Assembly: GCA_934667275.1 (NCBI GenBank)
Contig: CAKULK010000008.1
Location: 48,742-112,741 of the forward strand
Length of the DNA: 64,000 nt
From: an uncultured Bacteroidales bacterium
GTDB lineage: Bacteria; Bacteroidota; Bacteroidia; Bacteroidales; Paludibacteraceae
Direction of reading: 5' to 3'
Made by a program: the position numbers and the translations under genes
Notes under the pieces: model-generated
The model's input: the letters and a program-made list of their open reading frames with translations, nothing else
Told to the model about the DNA's origin: nothing
The model's database searches: none
Shown here: one piece after another, positions 35,316-44,417 of the stretch
Layout: every line of letters begins with the position of its first letter
Position numbering within the stretch: the stretch's first letter is position 1

Positions 35316-38291
35316 ATGAGAGATTTAGCGTTTTTTTGTGTTTTTGTATGGGCTGTTTTATTTACAGGTGTTGGCTCAATATCAGCCCAACAATCGCTGG
35401 GGCATACGTTGTCGGGGACGGTGGTTTCGAAGACTGATGGTGCGCCTGTAGAGATGGCGGCGGTGCGTTTGTTCTCGTATTCGCCTACTTCTTCCGGCAG
35501 AGATTCGGTGATGGTGCAAGGTGCACAAACTACGGATGATGGTATGTTTGTTTTGCACGGCATCAAGGCCGGAAACTACAAGTTGTTTGTCTCTTCTGTG
35601 GGGTTTGTTGAGGTGATAAAGCCATTGTCAATGCCTGATAAGGACTTGGATATACCATCAATTCGTCTCAATGAAGATGTTTTGCAGTTGGCGGAAGTGA
35701 GTGTGCAAGGGCATGCTGCGGAGATGACAGTAAAGGGGGATACCATCGAGTATAACACGGCTGCCTATCAGGTGGGCGAGAATGCGATGGTAGAAGACCT
35801 GCTGAAAAAGATGAACGGCGTCACGGTGGATAAAGAGGGCAATGTGACCGTAAACGGGGAGAGTGTCACTGCGGTGCGTATTGACGGAAAGAAATTCTTT
35901 GGCAGTGATGTGCAAACAGCGACCAAGAATATCCCTGCAGAGATGATTGAGAAGATTCAGGTGATTGATGAGAAGAGCGATGTGGCTAAGATGACGGGTT
36001 TCGAAGATGATGATAGTGAGCGCATTATCAATCTGACTCTCAAGCAGGATAGGAAGAAAGGTGTGTTTGGAAACTATTCGGGTGCGTTAGGTGCGGACAT
36101 GGTGACTGAGAACGGTAAATGGTTCAACTATGGCGACCCTGCCTATGGTGCCAATGCCGGTGAACGAACCAAACACTTCTTTCAAGATGATTTCCGATAT
36201 AATGCTAACTTGTTCACTAATATCCTGTTAGGAGAGAGCCAGACAACCGTCATCGGCGGCGCAAACAATACGAATGAGATACGCTCGGGGCGCGGACGTG
36301 GTCCGTTTAGTGGGCAAAACGCGGGTATCACATGGTCGGAAAACTTGGGTGTGAATACCAATGTGGATTTGAACTCTCGTATCCGCAAGCGTGATGCTTC
36401 GACTTCTATGTTGTTTGGGGGGGATGGAGCGTTTAACCACTCTTACAATGACACACGGACTCAGACCAACAAAGAAAGTTATACGGAAGACGCTATGTAT
36501 TTTAATACGGATTCGGCGAACAAAATCAGCCAATCGTGGGATGTGAATATGCGATTGGAACTTGAATATCAGATAGATACGTTGAATAAATTATTGGTTC
36601 GACCGCGTATCAGTTACACCAACAATGCCTACACCTCCTACAATGCGTACACATACACGCGTGATAGCAGTCTTATTAATGACGGTTATCAAAATCAGAG
36701 TAGCAGTTCCGAGGATATTTCCGCTTCTATCCGACTGATTTACAATCACAAGTTTATGCATCCTGGGCGTTCTTTGACACTGACAGGCGATGTGGATTTT
36801 ACCAATACAAAAGGCAATACTGCCACTTATTCTTTTGATAATCTGTTAAATAGGTCGCAGGTTGACCAGCATACGCAATCGGGCAATAATGCCCTCGGTT
36901 ATTCGTTGCGTGCCTCTTATGTGGAGCCGATATACAAGACCAATCATCTGTTGGAGATTGCCGCATCTTTTTCGGGAAAAGACCGTTCATCGCACAAGAA
37001 TCAATATTCGATGGACTCAATAAGCAATGATTATCAGTATGATAGCATATTCTCCAACTCCCTTGATAATCACCTGTACACCGAGCAATTGGAACTCAAC
37101 TATCGTTGGGTGGAGAAGAATTTTGACCTTACGTTGGGAGCACGTGTCTTGGCGTCGCAAACTCACTCTACCACCTACTATGGCGGATTCTTGGCGCGGG
37201 ATACGCTGTATAATCAATGGAACTGGTCGCCAAATATCAGGTTCAAATACAAGTTTGGCAAGAAGGAGTTTGCCCGTATTATGTATCGCGGAACCGTCAG
37301 CCAACCTACAATCACACAAATGGAGCCTGTGCGCAACAATTCGAATGCGATGAGTGAGACGGTGGGTAACTTGAGTCTGCAGCCTGCCTTCAAGCACAAT
37401 TTGAGGGTGATGTACTCGCGTTTCAATGCCGACCGTTTTTCCAGCATTATGACGGGGGTGCGTGGTTCTCTCACCAAAGATGCTTTGGTTGGCAATTCTA
37501 TTTATGACGAAACGGGGAAATTGTATCAGCAAACGGTAAATGCTGACATCCTGCCATGGAATCTTGGTGCTGACTTTATGTACAACACGCCATTTGCTAA
37601 CAAACTGCTGCAATTCAATACGCGTACTGCTATCAGTTATAATCAACGGGTGGGGTATATCTTGCGCGAACAATCAGCCTCGGAGATAGAGAAAATGATA
37701 GATGCCGGCACGTTGATGCGTGGTGAGACCTCCCGTACTGGCAACTTGCAGGTGAGTGAGGATCTTGCATTGCGATTGACGCATAGTATTGTGGATATAG
37801 GTGTGCGTGGGAATGTGACTTATTCGCGTACGCAAAATACGTTGAATATCAGCAGTCTGAGTAATGTTTTGGATTGGAATGTAACAGGAGACCTTACTTT
37901 CCATCTGCCCAAGTCTTGGAATATCGCCACAGATTGCGGCTATACGGCGCGCTATGGCTACACAGGACTGACGGATATTAACGAGATTATTTGGAACGCA
38001 TCAGTGGATAAATCATGGCAGAATGCGTCTTTGTCGCTGAAGGTGTATGATATGCTCCACCAGAAAAAGAACATTGTGCAAGTGGTTGGGGACAACTCGG
38101 TTAGTTATCAGAAATACAATACGCTGCCAACTTATTTCCTGCTGACATTCACCTACAAACTCAATCGCATGGGCTCATTGAAAGCCAAGGGCATGGGCGG
38201 GCATATCCAGGAGATGATTGAAGGTGGGCAACAACCCGGCACACCACCTCGCGGAGGCATGCCCCCGATGGGACCTCCACCGGGAATGTAG
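35316..38291 (+). CDS. TonB-receptor-like outer-membrane protein with carboxypeptidase-like domain
   Basis: About 991 residues: a signal peptide ending SISAQ, then a CarboxypepD_reg-like beta domain (residues about 30-120, beginning LSGTVVSKTDGAPVEMAAV). A plug-like region follows, and a large C-terminal barrel of the OMP_b-brl_3 type. The C-terminus is unusual, a Gly/Pro/Met-rich tail after about residue 965 (GGQQPGTPPRGGMPP). Such proteins are common in Bacteroidetes and the ligand is unknown. The ATG at 35316 starts the signal peptide; upstream ATGs add a non-signal extension. It ends just before a strong terminator. Confidence 0.82.
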   Translation: MRDLAFFCVFVWAVLFTGVGSISAQQSLGHTLSGTVVSKTDGAPVEMAAVRLFSYSPTSSGRDSVMVQGAQTTDDGMFVLHGIKAGNYKLFVSSVGFVEVIKPLSMPDKDLDIPSIRLNEDVLQLAEVSVQGHAAEMTVKGDTIEYNTAAYQVGENAMVEDLLKKMNGVTVDKEGNVTVNGESVTAVRIDGKKFFGSDVQTATKNIPAEMIEKIQVIDEKSDVAKMTGFEDDDSERIINLTLKQDRKKGVFGNYSGALGADMVTENGKWFNYGDPAYGANAGERTKHFFQDDFRYNANLFTNILLGESQTTVIGGANNTNEIRSGRGRGPFSGQNAGITWSENLGVNTNVDLNSRIRKRDASTSMLFGGDGAFNHSYNDTRTQTNKESYTEDAMYFNTDSANKISQSWDVNMRLELEYQIDTLNKLLVRPRISYTNNAYTSYNAYTYTRDSSLINDGYQNQSSSSEDISASIRLIYNHKFMHPGRSLTLTGDVDFTNTKGNTATYSFDNLLNRSQVDQHTQSGNNALGYSLRASYVEPIYKTNHLLEIAASFSGKDRSSHKNQYSMDSISNDYQYDSIFSNSLDNHLYTEQLELNYRWVEKNFDLTLGARVLASQTHSTTYYGGFLARDTLYNQWNWSPNIRFKYKFGKKEFARIMYRGTVSQPTITQMEPVRNNSNAMSETVGNLSLQPAFKHNLRVMYSRFNADRFSSIMTGVRGSLTKDALVGNSIYDETGKLYQQTVNADILPWNLGADFMYNTPFANKLLQFNTRTAISYNQRVGYILREQSASEIEKMIDAGTLMRGETSRTGNLQVSEDLALRLTHSIVDIGVRGNVTYSRTQNTLNISSLSNVLDWNVTGDLTFHLPKSWNIATDCGYTARYGYTGLTDINEIIWNASVDKSWQNASLSLKVYDMLHQKKNIVQVVGDNSVSYQKYNTLPTYFLLTFTYKLNRMGSLKAKGMGGHIQEMIEGGQQPGTPPRGGMPPMGPPPGM

Positions 38292-38317
38292 GAGTTAAGT
38301 GATTAATGTTATCATAC

Positions 38318-38355
38318 AAAAAGCCTCCATTGATTTATTCAATGGAGGCTTTTTT
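38318..38355. terminator. Bidirectional terminator between convergent genes
   Basis: A long perfect stem (AAAAGCCTCCATTGA and its complement) has an A-tract on the left and a T-tract on the right. It can end both the 35316 gene and the 38397 gene on the opposite strand. Confidence 0.9.
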
Positions 38356-38396
38356 ATTGTGGACTGCACAAAATGGTATGTGCTATACCGTGATTA

Positions 38397-41345
38397 TCAG
38401 CGTATGAACTTTACCCAGCGTTGTTTACGTTTCATCTTGCTGTTTTCTACATACTTGATAATGTATGTATTGCGTGGTACCAACTGTTCCACGGGTACTG
38501 CATAAGCACTTGTTCCCGCAAAGGTACGGCATGAATATACCTGGTGTCCTATCGCGTCAAAGATATACAGCATACCGTCATTGGAAGGAGTTGGAACGTA
38601 CACTACACAGGTGGGAGCGTCGAAATTCAACGAATCCATGGCAATCGCCAGATGCTTCGTGTCATCTGCAGGAACACCGGCAGGAGTAACAACTTGGACT
38701 GGTTCTGACAAATCAGTCAAGTTCTCTTGGCACCCTTTGCCCAAATCGGAGCATTGGATTTGGTAGAAATACGTAGTGGCAGGAGTGAGGCCGGTGAGAT
38801 TATAGAAAGTATAATCTTCGCTGTTGATGCCGTCCCCGTTGATGGCTTGTATTGCCAAATCGCGACCGCGGTAAATATAAGATATGTTTTGTGTACACGT
38901 AGCGGCAAACATATCCAATGCCAATCCGGCACTGCCAAAGTCCGTATAGGTGAGACGGAAGCGGATATAACCTTTGGACTGCTCAAACTCATAAGTGATG
39001 GTCTTTTTCTTGGTGGTGGATAGAGCATAGGTGCGTCCTATCACCTCCCAATCTGTGCCATTCCATACTTCCAAATCCAAGTAACCGACGGTGTCAATAT
39101 CTGTGGTGAACGCGTTCAGCCAGAAAGATACGGTGGTGATAGCAGACGGATATACCTCAGATGTAATGCAGTCGCCTGAATTTTTCAATAATAAGGACCT
39201 GGAGCCGTCAGCCTTAATCGATGTCGTGGTATTGGTGGTATTGCTTTCCCATCCTTCTTCTGTAATAGTTGTTTGTGAACCGAAATTCTCGAAACTTTGC
39301 GTGATGGTGGAAATACCCTCTTCTACGCTATATAGTGTGATATAATACTCTTCTGCATCGTTCACGGGCTCCCATGAGGCTGTGAATGAATAAGGTGACA
39401 CATTGCTGGTGGGCTTCAAGGTGGGAATCGTGACATATTTGGGACGCGGAGCAGTACCTGCTACCGGCACCGACAGACTGACACCATCACCCGATATTGA
39501 AATGAATGCGGCAACAGCCTCGCAGTTCTGTCTTGTCGGCACGAAACTAACCCAAATCTTCTGTTGTAGAGTAGAGTCTGCTGCAGGTGTCAGGGTGATG
39601 GTTCTATTCCATTCGGAACTCTGGCGGGTAGGTGCTTTTTCGGCTGCGGCAAGAGAGAAATTGCCCGTAACGGAGAGGGTGACACTGCTCTCTGGAGCCA
39701 GGCGTTTGCCTGTTAGGGTGAACGATTGGGGTTCCCATGTCACGATTCTGCGGTTGTCCGCTATCTCGGTCACTAATTCAATGTCTTTCTTGTCCGTTTC
39801 CAAATGAGAGTCTCCGGATGCAATATATGTGAATTGTATCAGGTTTTTGTTCTCGCTAATGTCAAACACATGCTGCTGTGTGAGTGTGGTTCCATTATGT
39901 AAGGTCGGGGTGAATGTAGTGATGTTCATTGTGCCGGGATAGGGGTCTGATGAGCGTCCCGGCTCCCCATTGCTACGGGATTTCCACGTAATGCCGTTGG
40001 CCTCTTCCAAATGCATACGCATAATGGTCGGACCATTGTTCGGAGTATTGGAACTCCACGCATTGGCGGAATAATCAATGTGCCAGACTAACAATCCTGT
40101 CCCGGGTAGAGCATCTTCGGGAGTGTCCCAACCTTCGTGTTGGCGGTTCTCCAACATAAAGAATTCTGTTGGTGAAGGACTGTTACCCAGCATGTTGTGC
40201 TCTGAAGCCGCAATCAAAAATGCAGTATTGGAAATTTCCAGCGGTTCCAGAAAATACTCCCCTTTCGCTGTCAATTGAATCGGTTTGAGCCAACCTAAGT
40301 AAAAACGTTCGTAGGATGTATATACGGGAGGAGTGTTACCGCTATTGTTGTAACTGCCCGAGCACATAATGTCCCAATTGCCGACAGAGTAGTATTTGTA
40401 ATTGGTATCGTAGAAATCCGGCAGCCCCAATACGTGACCGAACTCATGGCAGAAAGTTCCGATGGATGCGCGTTGTTTTCCGCCTGCTCCGCGATATTCG
40501 GAAGTGCAGGCATAGGTGGCTAAACGCTTCTCATCAATGCGGATGTTGTGGCCGCTCAAATTGCTTTGGTGTGGCCAAATGGTGTTTGCTCCGCCGCCTT
40601 CTGCCTGATTGTGTCCGGCATAATAGACGAAGACATTGTCCAATATGTTATCGCCGTTGGTGTCGTAGTCTGCAAAGTTCACACCGTCGGCAGCCGCCAA
40701 TTGGCATGCTTCGATAATTAGGGCTTGCGGATTGGCATCATGTTTGTTGTCGTCGCCTTCTCCGTAGTATTTCATATCGTGCGATGCAGTGTAAGGACCA
40801 TAGACATCAAACTGCGGTTGGAAAACACTGTCTGAAGATGCAATGAAATAGTCGCGGCAGGAACCTGTGGCACCATTGTAGTCATATCCTGACTTATTGA
40901 GCAGGTCATCAAAATCTTGTTTTGTTTGCTCAAACGGGAGATCTGAGAATCCGACCAAAATCACCAATGCACGGGGTGAACCCGTGAGGGGAAAACCTCC
41001 GCCAATCTGCTGCTGTGCTGGCTTGTTGGCGTGTTCACGTGCATTTAGAGGGGCTTTCTTTTGTTTGGAAAGACGCGCAATCTTGCCGTTCTCTACGGCT
41101 TCGCGCTCATTAGGATTATGGGCGACAATGCTTGTCCCCTCATACACTAATGCTCCTTGGGCATCAAAATCTACAATGTAGCCGTCCGTAGTGGTCATGT
41201 AGTGGAAAAACTCATCGCCCACCAAACGATAGGAAATGGTGGTGCCGTCGGGTTGGGTGTGCTGAAGCAACTCGGGGGTGGACATCACTGCATGTGCGGA
41301 TAAGGTCAAACCGCATGCTAATAAAAGAATACTTATTTTCTTCAT
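38397..41345 (-). CDS. M6-family metalloprotease with type IX secretion-like C-terminal domain
   Basis: The 982-residue secreted protein has a signal peptide (ending SAHA), an M6 (immune inhibitor A-like) catalytic domain, beta-sandwich and fibronectin-like domains, and a C-terminal sorting-like domain. The zinc site is HEFGHVLGLPD at residues 300-310. DYDTNGDNILDN near residue 227 looks like a calcium loop. The last 60 residues (LYIFDAIGHQVYS, then a basic end KQRWVKFIR) resemble a type A type IX sorting domain, so export to the surface is likely. Its promoter is at 41376-41406. An upstream ATG at 41378 is inside that promoter and rejected. Confidence 0.88.
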   Translation of the reverse strand: MKKISILLLACGLTLSAHAVMSTPELLQHTQPDGTTISYRLVGDEFFHYMTTTDGYIVDFDAQGALVYEGTSIVAHNPNEREAVENGKIARLSKQKKAPLNAREHANKPAQQQIGGGFPLTGSPRALVILVGFSDLPFEQTKQDFDDLLNKSGYDYNGATGSCRDYFIASSDSVFQPQFDVYGPYTASHDMKYYGEGDDNKHDANPQALIIEACQLAAADGVNFADYDTNGDNILDNVFVYYAGHNQAEGGGANTIWPHQSNLSGHNIRIDEKRLATYACTSEYRGAGGKQRASIGTFCHEFGHVLGLPDFYDTNYKYYSVGNWDIMCSGSYNNSGNTPPVYTSYERFYLGWLKPIQLTAKGEYFLEPLEISNTAFLIAASEHNMLGNSPSPTEFFMLENRQHEGWDTPEDALPGTGLLVWHIDYSANAWSSNTPNNGPTIMRMHLEEANGITWKSRSNGEPGRSSDPYPGTMNITTFTPTLHNGTTLTQQHVFDISENKNLIQFTYIASGDSHLETDKKDIELVTEIADNRRIVTWEPQSFTLTGKRLAPESSVTLSVTGNFSLAAAEKAPTRQSSEWNRTITLTPAADSTLQQKIWVSFVPTRQNCEAVAAFISISGDGVSLSVPVAGTAPRPKYVTIPTLKPTSNVSPYSFTASWEPVNDAEEYYITLYSVEEGISTITQSFENFGSQTTITEEGWESNTTNTTTSIKADGSRSLLLKNSGDCITSEVYPSAITTVSFWLNAFTTDIDTVGYLDLEVWNGTDWEVIGRTYALSTTKKKTITYEFEQSKGYIRFRLTYTDFGSAGLALDMFAATCTQNISYIYRGRDLAIQAINGDGINSEDYTFYNLTGLTPATTYFYQIQCSDLGKGCQENLTDLSEPVQVVTPAGVPADDTKHLAIAMDSLNFDAPTCVVYVPTPSNDGMLYIFDAIGHQVYSCRTFAGTSAYAVPVEQLVPRNTYIIKYVENSKMKRKQRWVKFIR

Positions 41346-41375
41346 ATAAATGATATTAGTCTGATATTTGACCCG

Positions 41376-41406
41376 CAAAGGTACTCTTTTTTTCTTGGAT
41401 ATACAA
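41376..41406 (-). promoter_or_regulatory. Promoter of the M6 protease gene
   Basis: Minus-strand TACCTTTG (41376-41383), a 20-nt spacer and TTG (41404-41406). Confidence 0.75.
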
Positions 41407-41481
41407 ATTTGGGACGATTTATTTTTGTTCTTTTAATGGACTGCTGGTAGTTGGTGATAGAGACTGTCAAAGAATACTCAC

Positions 41482-41513
41482 AATAAGAAAGGACTACCCT
41501 TTTGGGGTAGTCC
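41482..41513 (-). terminator. Terminator of the RagAB-type operon
   Basis: A 9-bp perfect stem (41491-41499 with 41505-41513) lies downstream of the last operon gene. On the minus strand it is followed by TTTCTTATT. Confidence 0.75.
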
Positions 41514-41526
41514 TCGTTATATCTTT

Positions 41527-41570
41527 GTTATAGGATAGTTATAGGATAGTTATAGGATAGTTATAGGATA
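41527..41570. repeat. 11-bp tandem array, locus D (four perfect copies)
   Basis: GTTATAGGATA is repeated four times without a mismatch and followed by a partial GTTA. It lies in the 3' untranslated part of the RagAB-type operon, before the terminator at 41482-41513. Confidence 0.9.
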
Positions 41571-41626
41571 GTTAGTGGTTGCTGCTTAATGGGTGCAGCC
41601 TCTATCAACTATTGCCTATATACAAA

Positions 41627-42772
41627 TTATTCGTGGCTGAGTTTGGTGTAGTCCATATTGCGGTTGATGACAGGCATTTCTCCCAAGTGGAGGTGCTTGC
41701 TGTCGCCGATATAATATTGAGCCTCTTTGGTAGAACCTTCCTCAATGGTGGAGTAGTGACGGTCAATCGTACGCATATCGTAGGGTTTAACGAAAGAGTC
41801 AACATCACCGTCTGCTGTCAGATTAACTTTCAAGCCGAAAACGCGGTCATTGTTCACATAGTCATACCATTTGATATCGGCTACATAGTCGAAAGTAGTC
41901 TCGTTGGTTTCCCTGTCTGTTTTCTTCAACAGGTTTGCATATTCAACCAAACCGACATTGTAACTTTGTGTACCGCGGTCTGCATAGTTGATGAACATGG
42001 TAGCACCTTTTTGTGCAGCGGTATAGAGCGTAGCATCTGGTTTGGGGTTGTTGACGGTATCTTTGCTGTAAGCATACAATTGATCCCAGAACTGACCATA
42101 TTTTTGAAGGTCAACCATTGCACCTGCTTCTGCGGTATAAGGTTTGATTTTGTTGTTGCAGGTATCTACAAAGAAACCGTTTTGGTTGCCGATGTAAGAT
42201 TGTGAACCGTCGTCGTTGTTAACCCAATAAACGGGCACTTCTGCTGAAATCATCACGCCGGTGCCGGAGAAACCGGAACCGCTGACAAATACGAGGTCTT
42301 CATCCCATACGAAGAGGTTAATCCAGCCGAGTTGGGCGTAGAGACTGTCGCCACTTACGAGGTGAATATAACGGTCGGCGCCGGGAATCATCTCTGGGGT
42401 TCCGAACAATCCGTAGTCGGAAATCTTGTAGAGGTCAAAGATAGCCTCTCTGGAAACGGTTACCACGCAGGTTGCAGGTGCTTTTGCGCCTTCTGCTGAA
42501 ACGGTGATGTTGGCAGTACCTTCTGCTACTGCTGTCACAACACCGGCAGCACTAACCGTAGCCACTTCCATATTGTCAGAAGCCCATGTGTACTTGAGAG
42601 TGGTTTGGGCAGGAGTGGAAACGGCAGTCAATTTCTGTGTTCCGCCTACAGCCAAGGTAACAGAGGCAGGAGTCACCGACAACGTAATATCGGTTGTCTG
42701 TTCCGTACCTCCACAACTGGTCATAACGACAGTTGCGATTGCACAAAGTGCAGCAAAAATACTTTTCTTCAT
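41627..42772 (-). CDS. Surface lipoprotein with bacterial Ig-like (BIG_2) domain, third gene of RagAB operon
   Basis: The 381-residue lipoprotein has a lipobox (VVMTSCGG, Cys near residue 20) and a BIG_2 domain (residues about 28-108, with VTLAVGGTQKLTA and VATVSAAGVVTAVAEGTANITV). An unrecognised 270-residue C-terminal domain follows, rich in aromatic residues. It follows the SusD-like gene by 28 bp. By position it resembles SusE/SusF-type accessory surface lipoproteins that help capture the operon's ligand; that role is inferred. Confidence 0.75.
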   Translation of the reverse strand: MKKSIFAALCAIATVVMTSCGGTEQTTDITLSVTPASVTLAVGGTQKLTAVSTPAQTTLKYTWASDNMEVATVSAAGVVTAVAEGTANITVSAEGAKAPATCVVTVSREAIFDLYKISDYGLFGTPEMIPGADRYIHLVSGDSLYAQLGWINLFVWDEDLVFVSGSGFSGTGVMISAEVPVYWVNNDDGSQSYIGNQNGFFVDTCNNKIKPYTAEAGAMVDLQKYGQFWDQLYAYSKDTVNNPKPDATLYTAAQKGATMFINYADRGTQSYNVGLVEYANLLKKTDRETNETTFDYVADIKWYDYVNNDRVFGLKVNLTADGDVDSFVKPYDMRTIDRHYSTIEEGSTKEAQYYIGDSKHLHLGEMPVINRNMDYTKLSHE

Positions 42773-42800
42773 ACTTTACTTATAAAATAATGGTTGTTAA

Positions 42801-44387
42801 TTAGTTTCCGTCTATCATTTGGGTCGTTTGACGAATATACGGGTTGTAACGTGTTTCAGAGGTTGGCAACTCGAATACATACACACGATCCGTTTGAGGA
42901 GAGAGGTCTTTATTGGAACGCAGGTGGTTGTCACCCAGTGTTACGGGCATGTTCCAACGGAGGAACGTCTGCAGACCAAAACCTTCGCCCCACATCTCAA
43001 CGCGCCAGTTGTAGCGGATGGCTTTTGCCAATGTGGCTACGTCTGACAGCGATGTCTTGTAGGCTTCGTAAGCCGCTTGCGATTCCGTGTCGCTCTTGAC
43101 ACGTTGGTCGGTGATAGCGGTGAGATACTTGATGGCGTTGGGGGTGTCATTGTTACGATAAGCGGCCTCGGCAGCAATCAGATATGCCTCTTCCACGCGC
43201 ATGAATACGTTGTCGCTCAACCATTCACGGTCACCGGACAAAGTTGTGGAACGTGTAGAGAAGAATTTTCCGTCCGGGGCGTATTGGTAGTTGCTGACAT
43301 CTTGTTTGTTTTGAGTGTAAGCCTTATAGTATTTGCCGAACCAGTTGATACGGATATCCCATTTCAAACTGTCAATTTGACTATAAAGACCGGCATCAAT
43401 ACCTTTAACGTCACCTGCAGAAGCGTAACTGTATGAGTAAATGTCGGCTTGACCAAAGAATGAAGCCAATCCTGTTACGTTTTCTACTGTCACTTTCTCT
43501 CCCCAAATCCAACTCTTGCTTTCGATGCTGTTGAAACCGTCAGTGAGAACTTCTGCATTGGGCAGAATCTCAGCCGTTGTGGCATCCAACAATTCGGTTG
43601 CATATTTGTAAGCATTGGGATTGTCACCTTTGTTGAGGTAGGCATAAGCCAAAGTCATTCGTGCAACATCTGCATTGACAAACAACTTACTGCTGTTGCC
43701 GCGGTTGAGTTTGTTGAATTTGTCAAAATACATAATGGCTGTTTTCAAGTCTTCTTCTATGCGGGTATAAACAGCCCCTGCAGTAGAACGTTCAGCACCA
43801 AGCACACTGTCGGTACGGGTGATTTCCTCCGTGTAGATGGGTACTGATAGTTCCGTCTCTTTAATATCATCCCATGACAACGGCTTGCAGAAATAGCGCT
43901 GCAAGGCTGCGTATGCCCAACCACGCATAGTGAGCAACTGTGCGTAGTAATAGCCGCTCGCGTATTCCTCATCATTCAGTTGGGCAACATCAGCCTCCAA
44001 ATCGGGAAGGGTTGTCTCAATGCCATTGATACCCTTGTTGCAAAGGCGGATGATGTCATAGTAGAAAGTCCAGAAATAGGCACGACGGGTATAGGTACGT
44101 CCATATTCATCAGTGGTAAACCAACCATAGCGTTGGCTCTTCATCGCCATATCGCCGCAGCACATATCGCTGAACATATCAATGGAACGTTGTCCGAAAT
44201 AGTCATGGGCTCCGCCATAGGCATAGAGTTGTGTGTAGATACCACGCACGGTTCCTTCTGCCACGTTGTCCATGTCTTGATATTGCTTCTCAGTGATGCT
44301 GCTGCCACCGGGTTCTTGGTCAAGCGAACAACTGGCGAATACTACTGCCACTGCTGCACCCAACAGAAATATCTTGTTTGTTTTCAT
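42801..44387 (-). CDS. SusD/RagB-family nutrient-binding lipoprotein
   Basis: The 528-residue lipoprotein has a lipobox (VVFASCSLDQEP) and the SusD order: helical TPR-like N-terminus with NVAEGTVRGIYTQLYAY, ARMTLAYAYLNKGDN in the middle, and a C-terminal RGD-less end with LPTSETRYNP. It caps the SusC-like transporter at the cell surface and binds the ligand. It follows that gene by 30 bp. No carbohydrate-active enzyme is nearby, and two proteases are, so a peptide ligand (RagB-like) is possible. Confidence 0.92.
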   Translation of the reverse strand: MKTNKIFLLGAAVAVVFASCSLDQEPGGSSITEKQYQDMDNVAEGTVRGIYTQLYAYGGAHDYFGQRSIDMFSDMCCGDMAMKSQRYGWFTTDEYGRTYTRRAYFWTFYYDIIRLCNKGINGIETTLPDLEADVAQLNDEEYASGYYYAQLLTMRGWAYAALQRYFCKPLSWDDIKETELSVPIYTEEITRTDSVLGAERSTAGAVYTRIEEDLKTAIMYFDKFNKLNRGNSSKLFVNADVARMTLAYAYLNKGDNPNAYKYATELLDATTAEILPNAEVLTDGFNSIESKSWIWGEKVTVENVTGLASFFGQADIYSYSYASAGDVKGIDAGLYSQIDSLKWDIRINWFGKYYKAYTQNKQDVSNYQYAPDGKFFSTRSTTLSGDREWLSDNVFMRVEEAYLIAAEAAYRNNDTPNAIKYLTAITDQRVKSDTESQAAYEAYKTSLSDVATLAKAIRYNWRVEMWGEGFGLQTFLRWNMPVTLGDNHLRSNKDLSPQTDRVYVFELPTSETRYNPYIRQTTQMIDGN

Positions 44388-44417
44388 ATTGTTGTGTTCT
44401 TTAATTGGTTATGTTGA

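Noticed and set aside
41527..41570. Possible CRISPR array
   Set aside because: The repeats are contiguous 11-mers without spacers and there are no cas genes.
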